From NCBI RefSeq assembly GCF_963576615.1, contig NC_088711.1, positions 60,120,248-60,184,247 of the forward strand: a stretch of 64,000 nucleotides of DNA, in the 5' to 3' direction. This DNA comes from Watersipora subatra (taxonomy: Eukaryota > Bryozoa > Gymnolaemata > Cheilostomatida > Watersiporidae). Every line of letters begins with the position of its first letter. Positions within the stretch are counted from its first letter, which is position 1. Below, one piece after another: positions 45,401-56,000 of this stretch. Made by a program: the position numbers and the translations under genes. The notes beneath the pieces are model-generated. The model saw nothing but the letters and a program-made list of their open reading frames with translations, did no database searches and was not told the DNA's origin.

Positions 45401-48400
45401 TTCGTCATTTAGCAGAATCTGTGGGCAAGTCTGTTCATTCTGTGTGATGCTAACATCTACGCTTACAGAGTTTGACTTACTTGATCGATTCATAGCTGAA
45501 TTTGGAGTAAGAGCCTCATTTCTGATTGAAAAACTGAGACTACACTCTGACAAGTCCAAAGCTGGAGTTCGTGTTTCACATAACCTGTTGTCACCCACAT
45601 CTCCTTGCTCATCAAATATGCTGATGCTTGGTTGAGGAGTCTGAGCTTGAAACTCTGCTCCAACACTGATTCTGCTGCCATGTGTCTGCGATGGACTCCG
45701 TTTAGCATCAAGCAGTCTCGGGTCAATGCTGACTGAGCTGCCCTGCTGCTTCTGAAAATGCTGCAAGCTAACTCGGCTGTCTCCGGTCTGTTGGGGCAAG
45801 GCAATGGTTGGGCTTGGGCTGGGGCTTCGGGATTGTCTTTTGGGATTTTTACATGGTTGTTTTAATCTTTGAGAACTGGAGCATTCCTTTGTCATTTTGT
45901 GTTGCGATTTGCTAGGTGAAAAACCATCACCAATAGGTGCATTCAGCAATGATTCTGGAATAGGCGAAGAGGCTCTTGTTACAAAATTAGTCACGAGATT
46001 TTGTGAAGGAATCACTTGTTCTCGTAGCCCTTGTGATGGTTTGCAGGCCTCTGCTAGTTCACAAGGTCCATCTCCCATTCTCATACTGAGAGAAATGCTT
46101 GTTGTGCGTTGGCTTGTATCCGGACATGGACTCGGGCTCCGTTTCCGTAGTTGACTGCTAGATGTGTTTCTTGGACTGGGTGTTGTGCGATTGTCTAAGA
46201 CATTTTCAGAAAGTTTACGATCGATTTGATAAATTGATGAGCATACTGCTGGACTCGGGGTTTCTGGACATCTCTCAGAATTTTCCAGAGCGCTGTTGGT
46301 AAGTTGTAGAGAGTTGGTCTGCTGATCATTGAACGATGCAGTCGAGTTTGGTTCTACAACGGCTATCAGCATTGACTTACTCTTTCCCTTGGTTTTTTCT
46401 TGCTCACACGCTTGGTCAGTCAGTGCCCCAGAGATGATGACTGGCGAATCACCCTTCGCTGCGTAACTGAAACAATTTGGGAAGGTTTTTTAAATCAGGC
46501 ATTGTTTATTCTAAAAAGGATATCGTTTTTGGTGTAGCTTGACTATTTGTGAGAATTATTTGTTGCCAGTCTCAGGTAAACCAGTTGCATGCACTATTAT
46601 ACTATGCATAATGTGCTATTGTATTTTCTGATAGTCAAAATCAGTTCTTACAGTTTGTATTCATGTCTAGTCTATTTTATGAATCTGCTTTAGCAGCTTA
46701 GCACAATTCTTTCTCCTCAAACACGGGATACTCATACTCGATATACACATGGCAATGTATTCATTCCATGTCATTTGCTAATGTAAATACCGGCACACGC
46801 TGTTTTGCCTCACCTGTCGGTAATTATGGAGACTGCGTGTATACGACCATCCACTTGTTCAGCAACCATGAAAAGACTGGCAAAAAACTGCACATCACTC
46901 ATACATGCTGGTCCTAGGGACACCATGGCTCCAGCATAGCAACCTCGTCTTCGCATCGCTAGGTCATTGCCTCGCACACACACTAAAACATAGTAAAAAT
47001 GCTTTCTATATGTGCATGTTGTAACAAATGTATTTCATGCTGACGCAATATGCTAATGCTATATAATGAGACAGCTTGCATTTACCATTTTTCAAATATT
47101 GAAATATAATTTCTAAAAGTTATTTGTGTTAATGTTGGTTAAGTTGTTGTATTTGGAGGAGAAAAATAAATGTTTCTATGAGGGATCTCAAGTTTTCTTT
47201 AAGGATACAATGTTAAAAAAACGTATCAGTTGTCAAATGTTTGAACAATATTTAAAGAATTTTTTTAGCAGTAAGTCGGTGTTTTATTTTTCTATTATGT
47301 AAGTTTTTGGATCTATGGCGAAAAAGATTTGCGTACATTTGTCTGTGATTACACTAGCTAGAGTGTTTTGACATAAATCTACATTACATGTCATACATGT
47401 ATGTGTGTTCATGGATACACCTATTTAGTAGATAATAAATATAGAACAGTATGATTAACTTCAGCGTGACTAGCACTTACTTGATGTTGCTGACTGCATG
47501 TTAAAAGCTTGAAGGAAGTCTGGTGCATTGAGAGGAGAATAAGCTTCTTTAGGTGGTGGTGTTCGGAATAACTGTATGAAGGATCAAGAAGAAAATAAAT
47601 AGGACTATTGCTAGGGTAATGACAAGTTTGCATCTAATCTATAGAAAAATGAAGGTATTTTGACCTTCACTATCATAAAGGTCAAAATTTAATTTTATTT
47701 TCATGTCATAAATTTCAATTTATGAGCTAGTAGATCTATTTCTATTTTAAAGGTTGACTTGCAACAAAATTCACATTACCGTTATTTGATATGAAAAGAT
47801 TCACCATGTCTTACTCTGTTGTGTTGTAGGTGCAAAATATGTGTAAAAAGGTGATTACAAGCTCTTAAAAGCTCAAAAACAAACAGAAAATCGCAGCCAC
47901 ACGAGACCGCTGTAGTTTGGATTCCCTTTCCAAAATGGCTCAAATGTGATGTAGTTGTGAGAGATGGTTTCTGTTTACACTTTCTTGCAACTTTATTCGT
48001 CGAAATATTTTCACAAATATACTTCACGCATTCAATAAAACTATGTCTATTGTTCTTACGCGTCTGTTTTATCGTCATTGTAATGCTGTCACTTTTAGCA
48101 CTGATATCTTATAACTTACCGTAAAAAATCGTTAAAATTTTTAACCTTAGCTCGAATGAGTACATATCTTTGTCTGATAATCATGACGAGCTTGTTGGTC
48201 ACTTGTGATAATCGAAAAGTGCTGCAGATATTATTTGCGAAGTATTGGGTCACATGATCAGAGAATGACTTGACGATTGAATAATGCCGAAACAAAACTG
48301 TAAAGTAGCGAGCATCTATATTTGATACGGGGTCTTCGGTAAAACCCGAAGTGTTTGTCATAAACTAGTACTACAATAAGTTTTATATTGAGCTTTGTAT

Positions 48401-51400
48401 TGGCCTTTCAATTCACGTGAGAACATACGTGACAAGACGACAACCAAATTTCGTGGCTATGTCATCGAAATAAAGAGATTCCAATCGACAGCCGCTTTTC
48501 GTTTTTGAGCTTTCAAGAGCTTGTAATCACATTTCCACATATTTGGCACTTACAACACAACAGAGTAAGACATGGTGAATCTTTTGATACCAAATAACTG
48601 TAATGTGAATTTTGTTGCCAGTCAATCATTAAGCTGATACCTTTCTCACAAGAGAAAACCACCTGCTTTGCTGTCTGTGATATAATAGTTTGTTATATAG
48701 TAATACTTTGATGGTAATACTTGTTATTTTGAAGCAACGTAATAGTATTTTTAGCAGAAAATCATTTAAGATTGAACTATTATATTTATAAATTATACCA
48801 GTTTATTTTGAGTGGGATCCTCTTACCTCCTGTGGGGAAGCCTGATTTGTGTTTGACCGCATAGAGTGAGGCATTATTCGTGAGCTTGCGGCACAATGAC
48901 CTGTCTTTGATTTGACTGGCTGGACAATTACTCTCGATGTACAGGCTTCTAATTGTGATGGAGAGATCTGCTGATCAATGTTTGACTTGCTGGCTTGAAG
49001 TGTTTGTAGATTTGATGCTGAAACTCCAAGCTGTTTTGTTGATGGGCATCGACTCGCATTTGGCTTGCCAGCTTGGAGTATTTGTTGTTTAGAAGCACAA
49101 GTTTCAATTTGAGTGTTTGAAATTTGCTGACTCGCTTTCGATTTAATAGGCTGTAACATTTGTTGATTGGATGACATAGCTTCAATTTGTGACGTAGAAA
49201 GACATTGGTTCGTATTTGATCGCATAGTTTCAAGAATTTGTTGTTTGGATGCAGAAGATGCAATTTGGGAATTTGACATTCGTTGACTTGTCTTTGATTT
49301 AACAGGTTGAAGTATTTGCTGATTGCATGGTGAAGGTTCTACTTGGGTGGCTGACAGACACCGGTTCGCGCTTGATTTTGTTGTTTCCAGCACCTGTTGA
49401 TTAGATGCAGTAGCAGCGATTTCATTAGTTGAAGTTCGTTGACTTGTTTTTGATTTAGTTGGCTGAAGCATTTGCTGATTGGATGGTGAATATTCTACAT
49501 CGGTGGCTGATAAACACCGGTTTGTGTTTGAGTTGGTTGTTTCCAACATCTGTTGATTGGATGCGGGAGTAGCGATTTTAGTCGTTGAAATTCGTTGACT
49601 TGTTTTTGATTTAGCAGGCTGGATCATTTGCTGATTGGATGGTGATGAGTCTACTTGGGTGGCTGACAAACGCTGGTTCATGTTTGATTTGGTTGTTTTC
49701 AGCATGTGTTGATTGGATGCTTTGGTACAAATGTCAGTATTTGAAATTTGTTGACTTGTTTTTGATTTAGTTGGCTGAGGCATTTGCTGATTGGATGGTG
49801 AAGGTTCTACTTGGGTGGCTGACAGACACCGGTTTGTGTTTGATTTTATGGTTTTTAACACATGTTGATTAGATGAACTTTTAGTGATTTCAGTAGTTGA
49901 AATTCGTTGACTTGTTTTCGATTTAGCAGGATGAATCATTTGCTGATTGGATGGTAAAACCCCTACTTGTGTTGTAGAAAGTTGTTGGTTTATGTCTGAC
50001 TTTGCGGTGTCAATCTTTTGTTGCTTGGACTGTGAAGTCGTGATTTCAGTGTTTGAAACCTGCTGACTTGATGGTGAAGCTTTTTCCTCTGTAGCAGATA
50101 GACATCGGCTTGTATTTGACTTTGTTGCCTCGAGCCCCTGTTGATCTAATACAATTGGTAACGTTTCGGTCAAATCTGCATCCTGCATTTCTGGCAATTC
50201 TTCAATGGCTTTAGGCAGGCTTTGTTGAACTTGTATGGATGGTAAACGGGAGGAACGGTGGTCTAAATTTGAACTAATAGATTCTCTCGAGACATTAGAA
50301 GCTGATTCAGCATTTTTGGAGCTTTTACAGGGTTGGATTATACTTTTTTCGGCAACTACTGAATGCCGGGGCGAATTTGAAAAACTAAATGTTCTCTGTT
50401 TTACATTACTTGAAGAATTACGAGGGGATTTTGGTTGTGCTGCTCTTTGTTTGCCAGAGGCAGAAGAAGCATTTGATTGTTTTTTAAAGGACTGTGATCT
50501 ATTATCTCTTCGCATACTTTCTTGATTTGGAATGGAATTAGTCCTTTGGGAGGTTGTTGATAGCAGCCTTTGTTGGTGTGGGTTTAATGAAACCGATTGT
50601 TTTTTAGATGTTGTTAGACGTCGTTCCGGAGGAATAGCAGGTAGCTTGTTTTCTTGTTCAACTGCATCGCAGGTTGAGAGCCTTACTTCGGCTTTATACT
50701 CAGCTTTGTTACACCAATTTGCATCATTGGCTAATCGAATGTCTGAGCGAGGTCGGCCATACATGACCTTGTTGATAGCTTCAGGCTCCACAGGCCATGC
50801 GGAAAGGTTGGGTAAAATGGGACTATCGGGTCTAGCAGTTGCCGCCAGGAGGAGCTGTTCGCGAAGAATATTTTTAGCTTGTTGAAACTGTGCTGCAAGT
50901 GCAAAATATTTTTGTTACAAACAGCATAATTTAAACACTTCTCTTTGGATTAGAAATAAAAGTAGAAGGCTTAACTGAACAGCTCTGTTGCCATTTGGTT
51001 TTAGATTAGGTTCTCAAATGCTATAGAACAAAACAAGAAGTTAGTTTTTTAAATCCTTCTGAAATTTACCTTTTTTCTGTTTCTTGTTAATACAATGTGT
51101 TTTGATGCCACAATATTTTAATGAAAAGTTGAAAAAGGTTATTCAAGCATCCGTTTGCATAAAGTAATTCTAAAATAATTTAATGAACACACAATTTGTT
51201 GTGAGCTAGTCTACTAAACATATTATCAATGGCGGGCAAACAACCATAATTTTCAGGAATTTTTCAGTGCCTGTACCATTTGTCGTGACACACAAGCAGA
51301 GCTGGCCATTATTCTTGACATTACACTTGATATTCCAAAGTCACTAGCAACATTGCAGCTATTACAACCTTTATTTCAACTGCATGCCAGTATGACATTT

Positions 51401-51833
51401 GGCAAAATGTCAAATGTTGAAAATGGGAAATACAGACTAATATAGCAGATCATATTTAAAGATTTCCCTTATTAATTCTAAAACAGCTGAATGATGCTTT
51501 ACTCAGCAAAAAAGTAAAGAATGTTCATATAATTGCCAGATATTTATGATCATTTAATACATGTAATTTAGGTACGTCACGATCTACAATAAAAGGCTGA
51601 AATCTACACAAGGTCTTTAAATTCTCAAACCTACCTGCTCTCTCACTTGCCCGCCGCTCATCGGCTCGCAGTTTTTGTTCAGCAATAATACTTCTTCTTT
51701 TACTATCTTCATAATGTTCTGCGCTGACTTTGAAATAATCGTCGACAGCTTTCTCTGCGTCATAGGATGCTCGTGGTGGGTAAGTGTTCTGTGTGATAGG
51801 CCTGTATGGCTCAGCTGATGGTGAACACCCCAT
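34095..51833 (-). CDS. Giant N-terminally lipidated, repeat-rich, mostly disordered protein (11 exons, about 2,363 residues), unrecognised family
   Basis: Exons, 5' to 3' on the minus strand: 51833-51635, 50892-48827, 47571-47481, 46982-46814, 46466-45077, 44678-44639, 42836-42684 (3' end may instead be 42615), 40714-40524, 40422-40207, 38499-38317, 36488-34095. They sum to 7092 nt and all phases agree (1,0,1,2,0,1,1,0,0,0). The protein begins MGCSPSAEPYRP, the pattern of N-myristoylated Gly2 with palmitoylated Cys3, then a charged helix, a 26-residue repeat array, a Ser/Pro-rich section, short exons with a conserved-looking module, and an SR-rich then acidic tail ending NVEKE. A membrane-associated scaffold is inferred from the lipidation motif and disorder only. 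No enzymatic domain was recognised. Confidence 0.75.
38075..38240 (+). mobile_element. tRNA-derived SINE, family 2
   Basis: Carries the A-box-like gtggtagagcgcttagc and the B-box-like gagttgaattcacatgcc, preceded by the same leader as the copy at 8450. It lies just downstream of exon 10 of the giant gene, on the opposite strand. Confidence 0.55.
38317..38499 (-). CDS. Giant gene exon 10
   Basis: A 61-codon exon between the acceptor cgattcacag and the donor gtatgt, phase 0 at both ends. It contains TDEKFMLATNMDNFGVQAG and FLEVKMDEPLVTKNRLLHEV. The string MLAT and the preceding acidic residues recall exon 8 (EDYLMLATAFSS), suggesting a further diverged copy of the same module. Confidence 0.72.
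39060..39150. repeat. AT-rich palindromic repeat
   Basis: The self-complementary tatgctatatatatagcata occurs twice. It could form cruciforms. Confidence 0.7.
40207..42836 (-). CDS. Giant gene exons 7-9: short exons encoding a more ordered region
   Basis: Exon 42836-42684 encodes EAGVNLDSVKLFSAEDTMSC and EDDYPWQGAAIWSLIQIDMR. Exon 40714-40524 encodes EGRVKMDFIPLHSAADTMAC and TEDYLMLATAFSSVV. Exon 40422-40207 encodes KPISLGRKSSMKCIHRLTTA and HEIIDLPIPGFVTSRYHDRY. The first two start in the same phase and align over about 60 residues (EAGVNLD/EGRVKMD, SAEDTMSC/SAADTMAC, DDY/EDY), so they look like a duplicated exon. The composition here is hydrophobic and Cys-containing, unlike the flanking disordered exons. 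Confidence 0.7.
40816..41270. mobile_element. Fold-back element, copy B
   Basis: Same inverted-arm structure as the copy at 4078, in the opposite orientation, with a matching central segment (gatatcgactatagcaacc). It lies in the intron just 5' of exon 40524-40714 of the giant gene. Confidence 0.6.
41455..41690. repeat. AT-rich tandem repeat, about 58-bp unit, four copies
   Basis: Units contain acaatttatatttataataa and aaaatatataatgtac. Intron of the giant gene. Confidence 0.7.
42824..42878. repeat. Inverted repeat spanning the splice acceptor of giant gene exon 7
   Basis: Arms 42824-42848 and 42855-42878 contain ctcctgcttctac and its complement, with a 6-base loop. The left arm includes the minus-strand acceptor (tttgtag) and first coding bases of exon 7. 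Confidence 0.8.
44435..44612. repeat. 15-bp tandem repeat, about 12 copies
   Basis: The unit is ctttctacagataat, repeated with few changes. On the minus strand it starts about 30 bp after the donor of the 40-nt exon 6. Confidence 0.92.
44639..44678 (-). CDS. Giant gene exon 6 (40-nt micro-exon)
   Basis: Acceptor gtacatttcag, donor gtaaat. It reads VPKKCKSSEQILQ in phase 0 to 1, exactly the phases needed between exons 5 and 7. A 15-bp tandem repeat begins about 30 bp downstream of its donor. Confidence 0.6.
45077..46466 (-). CDS. Giant gene exon 5: Ser/Pro-rich disordered section
   Basis: Starts after gtttcag and ends at the donor gtatgt. It begins YAAKGDSPVIISGALTDQ, then has many SP and RSPSP sites (KRSPSPCP, RQSRSPSPSP, SRSPSTCLSQ) typical of proline-directed kinase targets. 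It also has repeated short beta-prone patches (ISLSMRMGDG, RISVGAEF, SVSVDVSI, VTVDLSLDE, VTIGLQSQ) spaced tens of residues apart. The patches look like diverged copies of one short motif. Antisense ORFs in the same stretch are shadows. Confidence 0.82.
46814..47571 (-). CDS. Giant gene exons 3 and 4
   Basis: Exon 47571-47481 encodes LFRTPPPKEAYSPLNAPDFL. Exon 46982-46814 encodes CVRGNDLAMRRRGCYAGAMV and SLGPACMSDVQFFASLFMVA, ending EQVDGRIHAVSIITDS across the junction. Exon 4 shares the CMSDVQFFASLFMVAE pattern with exons 7, 8 and 10. Phases (0 to 1, then 1 to 2) fit exons 2 and 5 exactly. Confidence 0.75.
47751..48628. mobile_element. piggyBac-like MITE family 1, copy A (878 bp)
   Basis: The element is bounded by TTAA on both sides (47747-47750 and 48629-48632). 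The ends are long inverted repeats, with cttgcaacaaaattcaca at the left and its complement at the right. It extends through the shared motif agattcaccatgtcttac. There is no transposase ORF. It lies in the intron between exons 2 and 3 of the giant minus-strand gene. TTAA target duplication is the hallmark of piggyBac elements, so mobilisation by a piggyBac transposase elsewhere is inferred. Confidence 0.85.
48827..50892 (-). CDS. Giant gene exon 2: Ser/Gln-rich tandem 26-residue repeat array
   Basis: A 2066-nt exon. Its first part is basic and Ser-rich (KQSVSLNPHQQRLLSTTSQR). From about 50130 down to 48880 it is built of about fifteen 26-residue units that alternate between two subtypes. One has SNQQMLQPxKSKTSQR preceded by LSATQVEPSP. 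The other has ASNQQxLETTKSNTNRC preceded by ISTTEIAT. The higher-order period is thus 52 residues (156 bp). The array is open throughout and no stop interrupts it, so the repeat is selected or recently homogenised as protein. Confidence 0.85.
51635..51833 (-). CDS. Giant gene exon 1: MGCS lipidation signal and charged helix
   Basis: The ATG at 51833 opens MGCSPSAEPYRPITQNTYPP. Gly2, Ser/Pro following and Cys3 fit N-terminal myristoylation with adjacent palmitoylation. Residues 24-66 are rich in Ala, Glu, Lys and Arg (for example EQKLRADERRASERA) and should form an amphipathic or coiled-coil helix. The donor is gtaggt, phase 1, joining AQFQQAKNILREQLLLAATA in exon 2. Promoter elements were not identified. 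Confidence 0.8.
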
Positions 51834-52979
51834 GTTTATGTGGGATGCTTAGCACGAGCCAATATTGCCATTAACATGCCAGGATCAGCTCATATTTTGA
51901 TGATGTCAGCGCTCTAGCAGGATTCATTAGTTTGCTACTGTTGAACCACATTGTCATAGGTGAAGGCTGCTAAGCCTCTGCTGTCAATTTTCATTTATCC
52001 ATAAAGTTGGAATGGACATGACTCGATTCAACAGCAGGTAATTTAATAGGAGCGAAACTCCAATCATGCTCGAATTATAAAGTAAAATTCTAGATTCCTT
52101 CTACTCATGCAAAACTAACTTAGATAGTAAAATTATTTTACCGTACATCTATTTCTCTCCTGCAAGCTCACCTATTTAAGGATTGCCATGCGACATGTAT
52201 TTTATCCCGCTATAAATGATGCCATGCAAGGGTGGCAAGCCTCTACTAGTTGCGGTCAATTTTTATTTGACTGCAATGTTAGAACCAACATGGCTTGATC
52301 TCACAGCAGATTGTATTCTAATAGTAAAGTAATATACAACCATTTTATTATTTGCGACAATAACACTGAAATTCCATTGTAAAATTATAAAGATTTATTC
52401 TTTTACTTCATTCAAAGCCAACAATGATAGTAAAATACTTTTACCATAGGCTCTCTTTATCGAATGAGCGCAACGCAATGGCTCTTTTATTCCGATGTAC
52501 ATTGTAAATTGTACATGATGCTGGGTAACGTGCTCACTAGTTTACTAGTTATTGGTAATGTTCAGATTGGCACAATTACAAACAATGTGAATAATCCTAG
52601 CTTTAATAATCCTTCCTTAGCCAACAACTGCTGCATGCCAGGAGCTTTACCGTGAATATAAAAGGGCAGTAAATCAAATTGATATATATTTACTTATTAT
52701 AATGCGCTAACAACAATCTAGTAAACTTGAACAGAACGAATATGAGTTTAGTAAGTAGAGGATCAGCAGCTCATTTCTGAATAGTCAAGTAGATATGTTA
52801 TATATGGAATGATGGGGGGGGGGCGCATGACAACCAAATGTACAATATTAATAAAATCATGGCAAAGCGACCTGCTCTAAGGTGTACCCTCGTCTACAAA
52901 AATGGATGAGGAGTTTGTTCCTCTTCAGAGCAATAAAATATCCACCCAATAAAAACTATTTCCGTCAGGTTCTATGGAT
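51834..52979. other. Interval between PDI 3' end and giant gene start
   Basis: Both neighbours are on the minus strand. Contains the PDI 3'UTR, a G10-type run near 52816, a possible minus-strand AATAAA at 52486-52491, and the diverged duplication listed separately. The giant gene promoter must lie here, but no TATA or initiator can be assigned with confidence. Confidence 0.45.
51955..52340. repeat. Diverged tandem duplication upstream of the giant gene
   Basis: Two related segments, about 51955-52050 and 52228-52330, share aagcctct, gtcaattttcattta-like and cagcag-containing blocks. They lie in the 1.1-kb interval between the PDI 3' end and the MGCS start codon. Confidence 0.45.
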
Positions 52980-53018
52980 TTAAAGTTCGTCATGATCATA
53001 CTCTGCCTCTTCACCCTC
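52980..53018 (-). CDS. P4HB: PDI terminal exon with HDEL
   Basis: A 39-nt exon after the acceptor tactttcag. It reads [12 protein letters not shown] followed by TAA. The tetrapeptide HDEL is a functional variant of KDEL for ER retrieval. It is separated from the preceding exon by a 4.4-kb intron with a minisatellite and a TTAA-flanked element. Confidence 0.92.
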   Translation of the reverse strand, partial: EGEEAEYDHDEL

Positions 53019-56000
53019 CTGAAAGTACATCAAGAGGCAAATTATAAATATAAAAAAGTCTAGATATATCTCAACAAGTGAGAGAAAACAGCCATATTCT
53101 ATACCAACTGGACAATTTGTACAGTCAACTCGGTTCCATAGTCACGTTATACAATTTATAAATCTGTTAAGAGCAGAGAACATGCTCTTTACATAGCAGA
53201 GGACATAGGAAAACTAGCTTGCCTATCATGGAAAGGTGAAAACAAGATGGTATGTAATGAGACATTGTAGTATGGACATATTCATTGCTAGACAGTCAAA
53301 GCAAATTACTCATTAGTTTACATAAACTAAACAATAGGTAATGGTTGGCTGGAGGGAGTGTTTCAATTAATTCACCTCAGATAGAAACTACCTTTTTATA
53401 AAATACAATTAACTCCCTGCGTTTTACACTCTATAAGTGCGTACTATAAAATATAGCAATTATTCAGCTGGGCCTGGTTCATATCATGGGCACCATATAA
53501 ACACCAAACAGAGATCATCAGCTATGACCTTGACCTATAATTCACAGGCCACTCAGTTTTAGACTTGCTAAAGCTACATACATTTACATCGAGCATATGG
53601 CATGAACAGTATTGCTCAATATACATAAATTGTAGTTGTAAGACTTGATGGAAACATCTTGTGAATATTCTATATGCATATGATTGAATATTGTGAATAT
53701 GATCAGCTTAATTGTTTAAGAACTATAAAATCCAGGAAAGACTACATTACTAAACTATATATATGATTTCTTTTAAATTCGCAACATTTCAACTCTGTCT
53801 ACGCAGAAGCAATTCATTGTTATGAAAGTTCCCATCGGCTACGAGAAATGTGAAAGAGTGACCAACCATATATTTTTACTTGCATTATATGTCAGTTGTA
53901 CGTTGATTAAAACACATTGTCTATGAGTCACAATTCAGTCTGTTTAATAACACTGGGTACAATCATAATAGTAAACCTACAACTTCACGTTATGATGATT
54001 TAATTGTTTGGTGACATTTTTGAAGATAGACGTTTTGAAAATTGCCATCGGTCAATGAGATATAGCCAGTCGTATAAACGATACGACCATTTATCTCAGA
54101 CCTGACGATTTCCAAAGCGAGTGATACTGGAACTGAAACGCACTGGCCTTTTAATCCTATAATACGCTCATCCCGTAACCTTCTACACACACGAGCAATA
54201 ATTAAATAGATGTTTGTAATTATCACGAACACCAAACAGTTTCTTATTAAGTTGAAATACACAAATAAGTATTAATAAAAATTTCACATTTTTTACACAA
54301 TAATAATGTCACGAATAATCGTCTACAAGTAGACAATTCGCGAGATGTTGCCATTCTGACAACTGGTAATTTTTACAAATAATGAAGCTCTAGGTACACT
54401 AAGATTTACATCATTGTGCAAACGAGGGACAGAATGGGAAGGATGGAGTGGGAAGTACATATCGTCAACAAATAGTTGACTCTACAAATATTCCATAATT
54501 ATAATTTACGCAAGAGTCAAGAATCTTGGAGCAAATATAAATTGGTTCAAAGCTATAGCTTTAGACCAACCAGGGGACACAACCCGATTCAAACCCAAGA
54601 TTCAATAAGAATTGTCTTCCACGCTGGTCAAAAGCTATACTAAGAACCCATTCAAAGATCCTTCAACAAAATCCAATTAACTGATACTGTACTTAGGCAG
54701 CACAATACGGGTCACACACTTGTGGAAGGCTGAATGAGGAAGTCGAGTAAAGATTTGATTAATTAAACACAATGGAAGGGACTAATCATGGCTTCTCATA
54801 AGAAAACTGACTTTTCTACATAAACTATACACAAACAAATTTTAACAGGAATAAACAATAGGTATTCAATACTAGTTGTTGGCCATGTATCACTGACCTA
54901 TTGATGGATTCAACTATAAAACACCACAAAGCTGCAGTTTATTTTTACATCCAGTAATTGACTTTTGGCTGAACTGATGAACACGTGGCAGCTAATTTGT
55001 TATACTACCTGCCCTCTGCCTCACTTATTGCTGCTCGAAGGCAAGTATGTGGCCAGCCCTTGATTGGAATATATGCACACAACCGATCTAACCTATACAC
55101 CTCTTCGTTACTTTCAGGGAAAAGTAATTTTCCGTTTTTAAAACAAACTTACGAAACCGGTCATAAACTTTTAAAACTAAAATTAGCCTCATAAAATTAC
55201 AATGTATTGGATGTTCCGACTTCACATCTAACATCTTTACAGTCTAGTGCGACAGTATGGTGCGACAGTATAGTGCGACAGTATGGTGTGACAGTATGAT
55301 GTGACAGTATGGTGCAACAGTATGGTGCGACATTGTTTATAGTAATCTATCATTTACACATCTGGGAGGCACAAGGTCATGACATTTTACAACGCCAATG
55401 CTTAACTATCCTTATTGAAAGTACTGATTTCACTGTTAATAGATTGCATTTTCCTAATCCATTCATTTTAGAAAAATAAATACATTTGTTTGTAAGATGC
55501 TCTGTACAAAATATAATAAAAACAGTTTTGCGTAACATTTGCCACCATTTGGCTAAAAGCAGAAAAAATAATTGTCCAACAATCAGAAATTTAAACTTGA
55601 TTAACCCTAGCAGCTGCACAAGGGGAAGCTAGTGGTAGAGGATAACACTCAAATTGAAAGTTAATAAAACTACGCTTATTTTTTAGAATTTTGTGCTTTC
55701 GTGCTATATGATTATTATAACAATAAAATATACCACAAGAGATCAATGTGGAATTTGTCTCATCAACCTCTTCGCTCTTCGATGAAATGCAAGCCATTTA
55801 TATTTAACAAGATTCCAATACAACATTAAAGTCTGGCTACTTAACGTGACAAGTAAAAGAATGACGAGTTAACTAAAAGAATCATTTGTGGTGCGTGAAA
55901 GTTACAAATAACAAAAGTGTGAAGCGTACACATTGCACCTTTTTGTGCACACAAAGCTTGCATTGTTTGATTTACATGTAAGTGGCTGTAGGTCACTACT

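Noticed and set aside
47782-48361. Minus-strand ORFs of 81-98 codons
   Set aside because: They lie inside the piggyBac-like MITE and are not shared intact by its other copies.
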